Source: Paenisporosarcina indica
GTDB lineage: Bacteria > Bacillota > Bacilli > Bacillales_A > Planococcaceae
Assembly (NCBI RefSeq): GCF_001939075.1
Contig: NZ_MPTA01000003.1
Location: 62,001 to 126,000, forward strand
DNA length: 64,000 nucleotides
Direction of reading: 5' to 3'
Shown in pieces: positions 44,201 through 52,328 of this stretch; the first letter of the stretch is position 1, and the number at the start of each line of letters is the position of its first letter. The notes beneath the pieces are model-generated. The model was not told the origin of the DNA and searched no databases. It saw only the letters and a list, made by a program, of their open reading frames with translations. The translations under genes were made by a program, and so were the position numbers.

Positions 44201-46222
44201 GTAGGCATCAACTCGACCAGCACCTTGAGAGAAGACATCGTATTCTTCTGTATCAAGAACTTTGGCCGTGTTAGAAAGTGCCACTTTCACGTCGAACGCG
44301 TTCCATTCAGGGTTTGCCTGTAATACTAGAGCCGCGATTCCAGCGATGTGTGGTGTTGCCATTGATGTCCCAGTATAGCGATCGTATGCTTCATCATATG
44401 AAACATTTGGGAAATCCTCTTTATACATAGCGATTGATGACATAATGTTTGTACCAGGTGCTGTAACATCCGGTTTGATATCAAAGTTCGGAGTGGATGG
44501 TCCACGAGAACTTGATTCATTTACTTCGTCTCCAGTTGTTTTTACGGATTTAAAGTCACCGAATGAAATTGTCCCTGCTTTGCTTGCCAATGCTGCTCGG
44601 ATTGCATCTCCGTCTGTTTGAGACACATCGAACGTCGGGATGAATGCAAATGAGTCACCAAGGAATGTCCCTGATTCTTTTGGAGCATTTGTGCCACCAG
44701 CAAAGTTGTGGATGAGCATCCCAACTGCACCTTTCTCTTTTGCAGCTGCAATTTTATCGACAAATGCGATTGCACCACGTGAAACGAGTACCACTTTTCC
44801 TTTAACGTTAAGGCCAGCATAGTCAGCTAGAGTACCATTTCCAGGAACTGCGACCAAGTCGAAATTACCTTGAAGTTGTGTTGCCACGTCTTTACCGAAA
44901 GTAGTTCCCATCAATTGTAATTGTTTAGAAAGATTGTAGCTTCCAACAGTTACATTGACTTGACCATTATGCATAGTTTCAGGGTTAGTCGAATTACCTA
45001 CACCAATCCCTAAACGTGCACTTGCTGGTGTACCCAATGTTCCACGGTCAGGACCTGAGTTACCAGTAGCAAGAACTCCGATTGTTCCAGCCATCATCGC
45101 GTTATTGATTGCAAATGATCCGCTGTCCGTCTCAGTGTTCGTTCCACCGCCAAGTGATAGATTGATAATATCCATTTTTTGTACTACCGCTTCTTCGATT
45201 GCTGCAATGATACCTGATGTAGAACCACTACCGTATGCGCCAAGTACGCGGTATGCGTATAGGTCCACTTCAGGGGCAATGCCACTGATGCCGAATTCGT
45301 TAGCACCAATAGCAGCAATTGTACCTGCTACGTGAGTACCGTGAGATGTATAGAATGAACTGCCGTTCGAGTTAAATTCAGGTGATCCAACAGGACGTTC
45401 AGATGGCAATGTCTCAGAGACATCGTCTATAGCTCTTGCTCTAGTGTATGTTGCTGAGTTCGGGATAAAGTTTTTGCCGCCTTTGAAAATTCCAGCAAAT
45501 TCCGGGTGGTGTTTATCAATCCCTGTATCAAGTACAGCGACCTTAATTCCACGCCCTTTATATCCTTCATTCCAAAGTCTTTCAATCCCTAAGAATGAAA
45601 GGCTTGTGTTCATCGCTGCTTCCAATTGGTCATCTTTTTTAATTAATTCAGATGATGTCGTTGTTGTAGTTGGTTTTGGGTCTTCCAATGCGTAAACGGT
45701 TGTATCTGGTTCAACAAGTGTCACGCCTTTAACTGTCAGAAGTTTTTTAAGGTCATCCCCTTTAACAGTTGCAGCAAAGCCGTTTAAAACTGTATGGAAT
45801 GTAAACCCTTCTTTCATTGAAATGCCTTTTGTACTAATTTCTTTCTTCACGAATGTTTGTTGTGCTTTTACATCAGCTTCTACTTGAGCTGCTTGTGCAC
45901 TAGTGAAAGTTTTTCCTGCCAATTCACTGATTCCTTGTTCAAGCGCTACGGGTTTTTTAGATAAATGAACGATAACATTCACTTCCTGTTTCCCTGATTG
46001 ACCAAGTAGAGCTTCGTGTAACTGGGGTTTTCCTTCCAATACATTCAACTGTTCCGCGATAGCTGACTTCAATTGCATCGTACTTTCGCTTTGACCACTA
46101 GGCTTAAATGGTTTTTCTTGGCTCGTGTTTGCTGCAGATACCGAGAACGGTGTTAGTAGCGAAAGAACCATGACGAAAGCAAGAATACTACTGAAGTATT
46201 TCGTGAACTTACTTTTCTTCAA
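41201..46222 (-). CDS. Cell-surface S8 subtilisin-like protease with Big2 and SLH domains
   Basis: This is a secreted serine protease of 1673 residues anchored to the cell wall. In order it has a signal peptide (1-30), an I9 inhibitor propeptide (about 75-180) and an S8 catalytic domain with D232, H294 and S620 (LDTGID, SHGTHVAG, GTSMATPH). A PA domain is inserted at about 440-545 and a beta-sandwich region follows. Next come two tandem bacterial Ig-like (Big2) repeats and three SLH domains at the C terminus, which bind secondary cell-wall polymer. The layout resembles Vpr/lactocepin-type proteases. The start is a TTG (46222) 9 bases after GGGG. Its role is probably extracellular protein breakdown. 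Confidence 0.92.
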   Translation of the reverse strand: MKKSKFTKYFSSILAFVMVLSLLTPFSVSAANTSQEKPFKPSGQSESTMQLKSAIAEQLNVLEGKPQLHEALLGQSGKQEVNVIVHLSKKPVALEQGISELAGKTFTSAQAAQVEADVKAQQTFVKKEISTKGISMKEGFTFHTVLNGFAATVKGDDLKKLLTVKGVTLVEPDTTVYALEDPKPTTTTTSSELIKKDDQLEAAMNTSLSFLGIERLWNEGYKGRGIKVAVLDTGIDKHHPEFAGIFKGGKNFIPNSATYTRARAIDDVSETLPSERPVGSPEFNSNGSSFYTSHGTHVAGTIAAIGANEFGISGIAPEVDLYAYRVLGAYGSGSTSGIIAAIEEAVVQKMDIINLSLGGGTNTETDSGSFAINNAMMAGTIGVLATGNSGPDRGTLGTPASARLGIGVGNSTNPETMHNGQVNVTVGSYNLSKQLQLMGTTFGKDVATQLQGNFDLVAVPGNGTLADYAGLNVKGKVVLVSRGAIAFVDKIAAAKEKGAVGMLIHNFAGGTNAPKESGTFLGDSFAFIPTFDVSQTDGDAIRAALASKAGTISFGDFKSVKTTGDEVNESSSRGPSTPNFDIKPDVTAPGTNIMSSIAMYKEDFPNVSYDEAYDRYTGTSMATPHIAGIAALVLQANPEWNAFDVKVALSNTAKVLDTEEYDVFSQGAGRVDAYAAAHPDALAYAIDEAVRDASGAVVENLKGTVTFGPQSLEENLSVTKQIRVKDVKGDGGNFKVTVDVTKSFGDAKVTVDKPTFTLNGEQILNMTLTASAADAPAGSELLGYIHITGGETEISLPFAAEFGGESLPEVTNMNITETDLSFDGDGVNDEAELTFTLTGDVSDNYIELWDIMNPEGGVFEDGYIGYLHAGESLAAGSYRLPIDGIYQPWSDEPETTIPDGLYTVDFTGWVGEENIGDYVGPIVVKTTKPVISGSVASGQVTGKVTDKYLVYNEELWWYDLDFDLNDKLFASYVVTKNGVAGQPVSFDLEQDGTFAFPVSELNVETDSVKVIIEDAAGNVGEKVIFGTEVVKPELPIEVTPITPIPSKPIGNSNPFVKSFGFDSIAISPNGDGVMDSTGFSFEFKQQPKWGVGVFVKDPAEFSGIPDEYGDIGVIHWDSAKPKIGTGTFDGSYTTTDDDAGELNDGVYGMELYSATDSEDMISLLEPIFVKSTDPVITGEDATEVDGTEFTLDGTVEDQFFEFKSALVADYGVTNFDINNYLKGSYVVQNNDTTVDEGTFTINADGTYSVNLTNLEKGKSYKVYVIVQDIAGNTAVETNIVTTVAAPEVEVTLSVDQSELDLNTGDTATLTVTQTTTVEGKATTEDVTDEATYTVADEEIVTVTKGVVTAVAEGSTTITVSYGENEVTVEVTVTDEVVVPEPVVTLTVDKTNLNITTGSNSQITVKQVTTPQDSEATEKDVTKEATYVVANDKVATVAKGLVTAKAKGTTTVTVSYGGKNVTVNVSVADPVIVNPPVDPKPVDPKPVTPPVFSDITNIFAKKEINILAAKGIIQGKTETNFAPNAQITRAEFAVLLARALNLPLNAYEGTFNDVNTSKKWAFAAIEAAAKAGIVNGTTNGSFNPDAPIKREEIAAMVVRAVEYQNKAKLDNLETPANFKDHGSIGAFAIESVYKATALGVILGNEGQFNPKNNATRAEAAVMLYRALDKLELLK

Positions 46223-46693
46223 ATCTCATTTCCCCTTTTTCCCTTTGATTTCACACTTGGATAAATAGTGTGGCATTACCAATTATACACAATACTAATA
46301 TAAATATATAGAACCATCTGAATATTTAGTTTAAAAAGATAATTAACTATATTTATAACCTACACCCTTAAATAGAGTAATAATTGGTCCATTTTCCCTT
46401 TTTCTTATGATCTATTAACTATTCAATAGTGATAAGAGAACTGCTATTTTCATCATTTATTTATGAGGCGAAATGAAGATGGATTCTGGTGATTTCATCA
46501 TTCTCAATATTTCTGGAGGCAATTTACAGTAAATACAACCAAATTTAGTCGATAATAATGTAATTAATCCTTATACACCATCATAATTAATGGGTCGAAC
46601 GACAGTTGTTGAAAATTCATGCCAATCACATGGTCTCAGTCCACAATACCAAAATGAATTATCAATCGGCATACGAACTTGTATTGTAATTAG
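46223..46693. other. Long 5' region of the subtilase gene
   Basis: This is about 470 bases of AT-rich, non-coding sequence between the subtilase start and the terminator of the previous minus-strand gene. A TATAAT box lies near 46280-46285 on the minus strand but its -35 is poor. I saw no riboswitch and no further gene. Confidence 0.5.
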
Positions 46694-46746
46694 AAAAAAA
46701 TGAAGCCACCTCCATCGTTATCTTGATTGGAGGTAACTTCATTTTC
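46694..46746 (-). terminator. Terminator between the aldolase-like gene and the subtilase
   Basis: AAAATGAAG-CCACCTCC pairs with GGAGG-TAACTTCATTTT across a 15-base loop, with a small internal mismatch. A- and T-rich flanks allow function in either direction. It lies 80 bases past the aldolase-like stop codon. Confidence 0.75.
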
Positions 46747-46825
46747 TATATGATTATCAGATTCGCTAACTACTCTTGTACCTACTTGGACATCATTTTT
46801 TTATGTAGCAATTCAAATACCTGTT

Positions 46826-47872
46826 TTATTTTTCTTTTGGAACCATTGCATACTGATCGCCTATACTTACTTCGTAATTGCATGCCAAGTTACTAGTTTC
46901 TCTTAAGTAGCTAGTTAATCCGATACCAGTCTCCTCATAAATTTCAACAAGTAAAGATTCCATTTCCTCTTTAGGTGCATGGAAATGAACGTGGAACATA
47001 TTCGATACAGGCATTAATGGCATTGTTGAAACTCCATGACATGAATTGAAAAGTTCAGCAAGCTCTTTCGCTTCTTTGTAATACTGTCCCATTTTTTCTG
47101 ATCTCAGATCAAAATAATAATCAGCACTAATAATATACGGATATAGACTGATTAGATCCCCACCGTGGCGCCTTTTCCATACTTTTGATTCCTTAGTAAA
47201 CGCTTCGTCACCCGCAAGAATAGCTCCGGCAATTCCACCAATCCCTTTGTACACTGAAATATATACACTATCAAAAAGACTACAAATCTGGGAAGCCGAT
47301 TTCTGATAATATGGCAGAATTTCAAGTAGCCTTGCACCATCTAAATGCAATTTAATTCCTTTATTACGACAATAACTAGAAATCTCTTCGAGCGTTTCGT
47401 AGTCTGGTAATTGACCACCAATTTCTCGTTGGGGCAATTCAAGTAATAAGCATGCTACTTCTTCCTCCATGCTCAAGACATCTTCTAGTTCAATCACTCG
47501 GTTTTTATCAGCCAGTAAAATCGTTTCAATCTGATGCAATTGCTTCAGTCCATCTTCCTCATGAATCTCTAAATGACTTAGTGGATGATAGGCTACTTTC
47601 CTTAAATCTTTTTGATCACACCAAATCCGTAATGCTATTTGTTGTGCCATCGTTCCACTTGGGAAAAATACGGCAGATTCTTTTCCTAAATACTCCGCCA
47701 TTTTATCTTGAAAATCTTCAATTATTTTCCCTTTACCATACATATCACTATTTTGGTCCCCGTCATATGCCAGTAGTGCATCTTTTAGTATTTGAACATC
47801 TCGTTTTCCGTGTCCTGCTACCTGAAAATCAGTGTGTTTGTATGCTATCTCTAGATTTTTCTTTTCAACCAT
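46826..47872 (-). CDS. Threonine aldolase family (beta-eliminating lyase) PLP enzyme
   Basis: This is a fold-type I PLP enzyme of about 348 residues. Low-specificity L-threonine aldolases cleave threonine to glycine and acetaldehyde. Visible features are FFPSGTMAQQIAL near residue 70, HLDGARL (Asp178 binds the PLP nitrogen) and the PLP lysine K209 in SVYISVYKGIGG. The ATG at 47872 lies 9 bases from GGAG; a TTG upstream is too close. The SVYKG context is less typical than the SxSKGLG of classical LtaE, so a related beta-eliminating lyase activity is possible. Confidence 0.78.
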   Translation of the reverse strand: MVEKKNLEIAYKHTDFQVAGHGKRDVQILKDALLAYDGDQNSDMYGKGKIIEDFQDKMAEYLGKESAVFFPSGTMAQQIALRIWCDQKDLRKVAYHPLSHLEIHEEDGLKQLHQIETILLADKNRVIELEDVLSMEEEVACLLLELPQREIGGQLPDYETLEEISSYCRNKGIKLHLDGARLLEILPYYQKSASQICSLFDSVYISVYKGIGGIAGAILAGDEAFTKESKVWKRRHGGDLISLYPYIISADYYFDLRSEKMGQYYKEAKELAELFNSCHGVSTMPLMPVSNMFHVHFHAPKEEMESLLVEIYEETGIGLTSYLRETSNLACNYEVSIGDQYAMVPKEK

Positions 47873-47990
47873 TGTATGTAACTCCAATCATTTTCTGAAA
47901 ATACTTTCAATATAAATAATAGCATGTTTTATTCAAATTGCTCTAAATATAAAAACAAGGATTAATGGGACCACGGAAAAAGTGAACCAT

Positions 47991-48080
47991 TATAGACTGG
48001 ACTAAGTATTTCCTACCTCCGCGACAAGCCAGCTACCCCTTGAATGGCGACTTCGCTGGTATTGCCTAGCACAGTCTATA
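47991..48080. other. Structured intergenic element
   Basis: A perfect 9-bp inverted repeat TATAGACTG...CAGTCTATA encloses about 72 bases. Inside, AGCCAGC pairs with GCTGGT. The element is more GC-rich than its surroundings and codes for nothing visible. It may be a small mobile repeat or a structured RNA. Confidence 0.4.
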
Positions 48081-48084
48081 CAAA

Positions 48085-48133
48085 TAATAAACGAGCCTTT
48101 CCTCAATTTTATCAAGGAAAGGCTTGTTTATTT
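48085..48133 (-). terminator. Terminator after the YndM-type gene
   Basis: AATAAACGAGCCTTTCCT pairs with AGGAAAGGCTTGTTTATT (one G-T pair), an 18-bp stem. It lies about 50 bases past the stop at 48184. Confidence 0.85.
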
Positions 48134-48183
48134 AAGAATGAAAGGACTTTTAGTCCCCATCTTTTTCCAATACTACTGTATGG

Positions 48184-48768
48184 TTATTTCTTTTTCCTTT
48201 TGTTCTTGTTTTTGGTACTGGGTTGATTTTTGTTTTTTGGTCTTTTAACTTCAACGATTTCAACTTCCGATCCAAACTCATTTCTTAGATTTGAACTTTG
48301 AATATTGTCATCGTTTCTGCCTTGCTCACTTGCTTTTTTAGCTGCATCCACATCAATTTCCGACCCAAACTCAGTCTGAAGATTTGAAGGTCGTCCATAA
48401 TAGGTACTGTCTGTTTCAGTACGTTCAGGTTCCTTATCAAAAACTTGGTTTTTCATATACCGATGGAACATCAACTCTCCAATTGTGATAATGATTGCAG
48501 AAATAAAAGATGCAGTTCCTAGGGCAATTGGTCCTTCGAATAAAAATGAACCCATAAACCAGATTACGGCCATCGCCAGAATAAAATCCAATATTGCTGC
48601 AAAAACATTACCAACTCGGGGTAAAATGTAAACATCGGCTACATATGCTACTACTGTTAGTACAACACTTGTAAATAAAATATCAGTAAAGGATACCCCG
48701 TAAAACCATCCCAAAACAATCCACAAGACGGCCAAAACCATTATCCATTTAATTAAGAATGATTTCAT
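48184..48768 (-). CDS. YndM/DUF2512 family membrane protein
   Basis: This protein of about 194 residues has four membrane segments in its first 115 residues and a charged C-terminal tail ending in a lysine-rich stretch. The N-terminal half follows the YndM (DUF2512) family of Bacillus, which is linked to spore formers but has no defined function. The tail carries a duplicated motif, SNLQTEFGSEIDV and SNLRNEFGSEVEI, spaced about 27 residues apart. The ATG at 48768 is chosen; the ribosome binding site AAGGAG lies 12 bases upstream, a little far. Confidence 0.75.
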   Translation of the reverse strand: MKSFLIKWIMVLAVLWIVLGWFYGVSFTDILFTSVVLTVVAYVADVYILPRVGNVFAAILDFILAMAVIWFMGSFLFEGPIALGTASFISAIIITIGELMFHRYMKNQVFDKEPERTETDSTYYGRPSNLQTEFGSEIDVDAAKKASEQGRNDDNIQSSNLRNEFGSEVEIVEVKRPKNKNQPSTKNKNKRKKK

Positions 48769-48930
48769 ATCAGCACTCAACTCCTTTCTTCATTTTTGAA
48801 ATCGCACTTATCTTAACCATTATTATATTTTCTATCCGACTCTCTGGTACGCAACATCTATCCCCTAAAAATTTCATAATTAAAAAAAACCAAAAATTAC
48901 AAGATATTGGCGGGTTCATTATACTAATAC

Positions 48931-49104
48931 TTATTGTTGATTTTTCCGTTTGTCATCCACATGTTGCCCAATAATTTCTTCGTCTTCAAATATTTTATTT
49001 AATTCATTGAATGTCAAACCCGATCGTTCATTTTGGCTTATTACGTCATCAATACTGGTCCCAGCAATTGTATATAAATCTTGATCATTCCTACTTTTTT
49101 CCAT
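48931..49104 (-). CDS. Small GTxIDEV-motif protein (copy 2)
   Basis: This 57-residue protein contains GTSIDDVISQNERSGLTFNE, clearly paralogous to the 63-residue protein at 6762-6953. The remainder is hydrophilic and charged. The ATG at 49104 is preceded by GGTGGTG, a modest ribosome binding site. The repeated motif at two separate loci argues that both are real genes. Function is unknown. Confidence 0.6.
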   Translation of the reverse strand: MEKSRNDQDLYTIAGTSIDDVISQNERSGLTFNELNKIFEDEEIIGQHVDDKRKNQQ

Positions 49105-49189
49105 AAGAAAAACACCACCAATCGTTTTTCATTATCTTTAGTCAAATCCGATTTATTATTCCTATCGCTTTCAAGATTCAGTTCAACAT

Positions 49190-49238
49190 AAAAAAAGAGT
49201 CTGGAAATCACTTGATGATCTCCAGACTCACTTTTTTG
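49190..49238 (-). terminator. Terminator after spoVR
   Basis: GAGTCTGGA and TCCAGACTC form a 9-bp stem, with A and T tracts on the two sides. It lies about 105 bases past the spoVR stop. Confidence 0.85.
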
Positions 49239-49280
49239 GGGATAAGTTAAAGAAAGCTACAAATAATTAAGATAAAACGG

Positions 49281-49322
49281 AAAAGTGCATTTGCGGCAAG
49301 AGTAAATGTACGATAAATAACA
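49281..49322 (+). repeat. Palindromic interspersed repeat, copy 2 (short)
   Basis: GAAAAGTGCATTTGCGGC is joined to GAGTAAATGTACGATAAATA. It keeps both end motifs of the repeat at 13602-13697 but lacks the middle part. Confidence 0.5.
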
Positions 49323-49342
49323 GGCTAGACTACTAAGACATT

Positions 49343-50764
49343 TTAATTCCAGTCATTTCCAAGTGCACGACGAGTTACCTTTTTCCCATCATATGAATAG
49401 AGAATTGGCTTATTTTCAATAACCGTTTCCATATGCACGGGTCTTCCCCATAGTTGATACATATATGGGAGCACATGCTCCAAATAATGAGGATCCAATT
49501 CTGTTCCTTCATATTGATGGGTTACATACAGTTCACCATTTCGGGAATAATCCCCATTATCAACTACAATGTATGGAAAGCCTCCATTTACCCTCATAGA
49601 GACAAGTTGATCTCTAACATTTTCATAGTCTTTATCCGTCACTTGATAATTTCCATTCTTTTTCTCAAACAAATACAGATCTTCCTGCTTTACCAAATCT
49701 TTTGTTAAGTAATTCCGAATAAAGGATATGTCTGAATCCATTTCTCTAACTTCAAACATTTTTTCTTTGCCTGAATTTGGCTTCACCCCTAATTTTCGCA
49801 TCTCTTCCGTCGGGTCATTGTATCTTCTTTCAATGTCTTCATAAATTTTCAATCCTAGATAATATGGATTGATGGATGTTTTAGATGGTTGAACAACATT
49901 TGCATTTAATGATGCAAACTCAATGGTTTCAGCAGTCGTTAATTCCAGTTCTCTTAAGATGCGTTGATGCCAATAAGAGGCCCATCCCTCGTTCATAATT
50001 TTGGTCTCTAACTGTGGCCAAAAATAAAGCATTTCCTCACGCATCATCGTTAATATGTCACGTTGCCAATCTTTTAATTCACGACTGTATTCTTCAATAA
50101 AAAGCAATAAATCTTTTTCGGGATTCGGAGGGAATTTTTTTCGCTTTGGTGTGCTGGTTGACTTGTTTTCAGTTTCCTTTTGATCTATATTCCATAAATC
50201 ATCATAAGGTGTCACTCGAACAATTTTTGTCTTTTCACTTTCCTCATTTAAATCATACTCTGGTAATTTAGGTCTTAAAATTGATGGATCAATATGCTCT
50301 TGAATGGCTAAAACAGCATCAATAAAACGTTCTACTTCATCTTTGCCATGTAACATTTCATAATTTGAAATCCGTTCTGCAGTAGCAGTCATACTTTCCA
50401 CCATATCTCGTCGTGTGTTCGAAAAGCGAACATTGTTTTTAAAAAAGTCACAATGGGCAAGTACATGTGCAATAATCAGCTTATTTTGGATCAGGCTATT
50501 CGTATCAAGCAAAAATGCATAACAAGGATTCGAGTTTATGACAAGCTCGTAGATTTGACTTAATCCAAAGTCATATTGCAGCTTCATTTTATGAAATTGT
50601 TTCCCAAAACTCCAGTGGGTAAATCGTGTTGGCATACCATACGCACCAAATGTATAAATAATATCAGCTGGACAAATTTCATAACGCATTGGAAAAAAAT
50701 CAAGACCAAAGCCAGACGCAATCTCAGTTATTTCGTCAATTGCACGATGAAGCTTTCTTTCCAT
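49343..50764 (-). CDS. spoVR: Stage V sporulation protein R
   Basis: This is the SpoVR-family protein, 473 residues, linked to spore cortex formation and co-conserved with PrkA and YhbH/YeaH. Visible features are an N terminus with [20 protein letters not shown], the central [25 protein letters not shown] and NPYYLG segments, and a C-terminal region with [19 protein letters not shown]. The length matches the family. The ATG follows AGGAGAGG. It starts 54 bases after yhbH and is probably co-transcribed with it. Confidence 0.95.
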   Translation of the reverse strand: MERKLHRAIDEITEIASGFGLDFFPMRYEICPADIIYTFGAYGMPTRFTHWSFGKQFHKMKLQYDFGLSQIYELVINSNPCYAFLLDTNSLIQNKLIIAHVLAHCDFFKNNVRFSNTRRDMVESMTATAERISNYEMLHGKDEVERFIDAVLAIQEHIDPSILRPKLPEYDLNEESEKTKIVRVTPYDDLWNIDQKETENKSTSTPKRKKFPPNPEKDLLLFIEEYSRELKDWQRDILTMMREEMLYFWPQLETKIMNEGWASYWHQRILRELELTTAETIEFASLNANVVQPSKTSINPYYLGLKIYEDIERRYNDPTEEMRKLGVKPNSGKEKMFEVREMDSDISFIRNYLTKDLVKQEDLYLFEKKNGNYQVTDKDYENVRDQLVSMRVNGGFPYIVVDNGDYSRNGELYVTHQYEGTELDPHYLEHVLPYMYQLWGRPVHMETVIENKPILYSYDGKKVTRRALGNDWN

Positions 50765-50818
50765 AAATTGATTCCTCTCCTAAGTTTTTTGAGTGATGGT
50801 TACCTGGTATCAATCCGA

Positions 50819-51982
50819 TCAATCAGAAGAAGCTACTTCTTTTTGGAAAAAACTTTTCAATGCATGATAAACGTCTTTTTTATCTTTTAAAATATAATGG
50901 CGGAACTTTTGATTATCAATTTTTTTATAGGAAGACATTAATGTTGAGTAACGGCTGTGTTCATTCACTTCACCATATCCAAACATTCTGGATACGTCCA
51001 TTAGATCATTAACAAGCTTGATACATCTCTCATTATCTCTCGGCATGTTTTCCCCATCTGAAAAATGAACTGGGTAAATATTGAAGCGAGCAGGATTGTA
51101 TTTAGTTTCAATCAACTCTAGAGCTTTTTGATAGGCAGATGAACATATGGTTCCCCCGCTCTCCCCTTTTGAAAAAAAGTCTTCTTCGGTTACAACTTTT
51201 GCTTCTGTATGATGAGCAATAAATTCAATTTCTACTGTTTCATATTTGGTCCGCAAAAATTTCGTCATCCAGAAGAAGAAACTCCTAGCCATATATTTTT
51301 CAAAATTCCCCATGGATGCACTCGTATCCATCATCGCTAATACTACTGCTTTAGACTCCGGCTTTATCACTTCATTCCATGTTTTAAAGCGTAAGTCATC
51401 ATTGTGAATGGGTGCGATTTCAGCTTTCCCTTTGATTGCATTTCGTTTAATAGCTGTTAATATTGTTTGTTTTTTGTCAATGTTTCCCATCAACCCAATT
51501 TTACGAATATCATTAAATTCAATTTTATCTGTGGATATTTCAGCTTGTTCTTTTTGTTCCAAATTGGGTAACTCCAATTGTTTGAAAAGAACTTCCTCTA
51601 GTTCGGCAATGGTTACCTCTGCCTCCGAATAATCTTCACCTGCTTTATCACCTGCTTCTTTCCCTTGCCCCGAAGCGGGTTGTTCATTACCAGGACCACG
51701 AGCAATCACATCTCCAACTTGACTATCACCATTCCCTTGCCCTACATGTTTAGATTTATCGTGGTTGTAGCGAATTTTGTATTCATCCAACGAACGAATG
51801 GGAATCTTTATAACATCTTTTCCATTGGACATAACGATGCTTTCCTCACTAATCAAATCAGGCAAATTATTTGTAATGGCTTCCTTTACTTTGTCCATAT
51901 GACGTTGCTGATCTTGGTGCCCTTTCCGATGGAGGGACCAGTTTTCCTGTGAGATGACAAAACGATTGCTTTTTTCGTTCAT
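50819..51982 (-). CDS. yhbH: YhbH/YeaH family (DUF444) sporulation protein
   Basis: This is a DUF444 protein of about 387 residues. In Bacillus YhbH is made in the mother cell. In enterobacteria the homologue YeaH forms a module with the PrkA homologue YeaG. It has a von Willebrand-like fold region with a metal-site pattern MDTSASMG and later HFSDGENM. The N terminus [18 protein letters not shown] is typical. The ATG at 51982 or a GTG four codons upstream may be the start. It lies between prkA and spoVR. Confidence 0.93.
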   Translation of the reverse strand: MNEKSNRFVISQENWSLHRKGHQDQQRHMDKVKEAITNNLPDLISEESIVMSNGKDVIKIPIRSLDEYKIRYNHDKSKHVGQGNGDSQVGDVIARGPGNEQPASGQGKEAGDKAGEDYSEAEVTIAELEEVLFKQLELPNLEQKEQAEISTDKIEFNDIRKIGLMGNIDKKQTILTAIKRNAIKGKAEIAPIHNDDLRFKTWNEVIKPESKAVVLAMMDTSASMGNFEKYMARSFFFWMTKFLRTKYETVEIEFIAHHTEAKVVTEEDFFSKGESGGTICSSAYQKALELIETKYNPARFNIYPVHFSDGENMPRDNERCIKLVNDLMDVSRMFGYGEVNEHSRYSTLMSSYKKIDNQKFRHYILKDKKDVYHALKSFFQKEVASSD

Positions 51983-52076
51983 AATCTTCCACACCTATCT
52001 AATTTTTTTATCATATGCGGTGACGAACAAGTTATTGCATGAAATGCGGAAAACGTCCTTTTAACGGAACCTATTG

Positions 52077-52230
52077 CTCTTTATCGCACATTTGCGATTG
52101 GCCACATGTTCAGCATGGGCCAACAAGCATGAAACCACATGCTTGAGGGTCACACGCTTCACACTATTGAGGTTTGCTCCTGCGCAAGCTCGTCGCAGAA
52201 TAGATATGCTAAGCGCAAATGCACTCATTT
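52077..52230 (-). repeat. Palindromic interspersed repeat, copy 3 (long)
   Basis: Read on the minus strand it opens with GAGTGCATTTGCGC (52226-52213), contains a hairpin AAGCATG...CATGCTT (52124-52143) and closes with ATCGCAAATGTGCGATAAAG. It shares both end motifs and the hairpin with copy 1. It fills the gap between prkA and yhbH. Confidence 0.5.
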
Positions 52231-52277
52231 GTGTCTCATTAAATATCGGCCAGCTTTCTTTAACATTGCCTATAAAA

Positions 52278-52313
52278 AAACAAGACTAATGGAAAAGTAT
52301 CAGTCTTGTTTCT
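52278..52313 (-). terminator. Terminator after prkA
   Basis: AAACAAGACT and AGTCTTGTTT form a perfect 10-bp stem with a 14-base loop, and seven T residues follow on the minus strand. It lies about 16 bases past the prkA stop, which suggests yhbH-spoVR have their own promoter. Confidence 0.8.
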
Positions 52314-52328
52314 TATTTAAAAATGACT

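Noticed and set aside
47452-47898. A 148-codon plus-strand frame opposite the threonine-aldolase-like gene.
   Set aside because: It is a shadow of the minus-strand gene, which has PLP-enzyme motifs; the plus frame has no ribosome binding site or recognisable domain.
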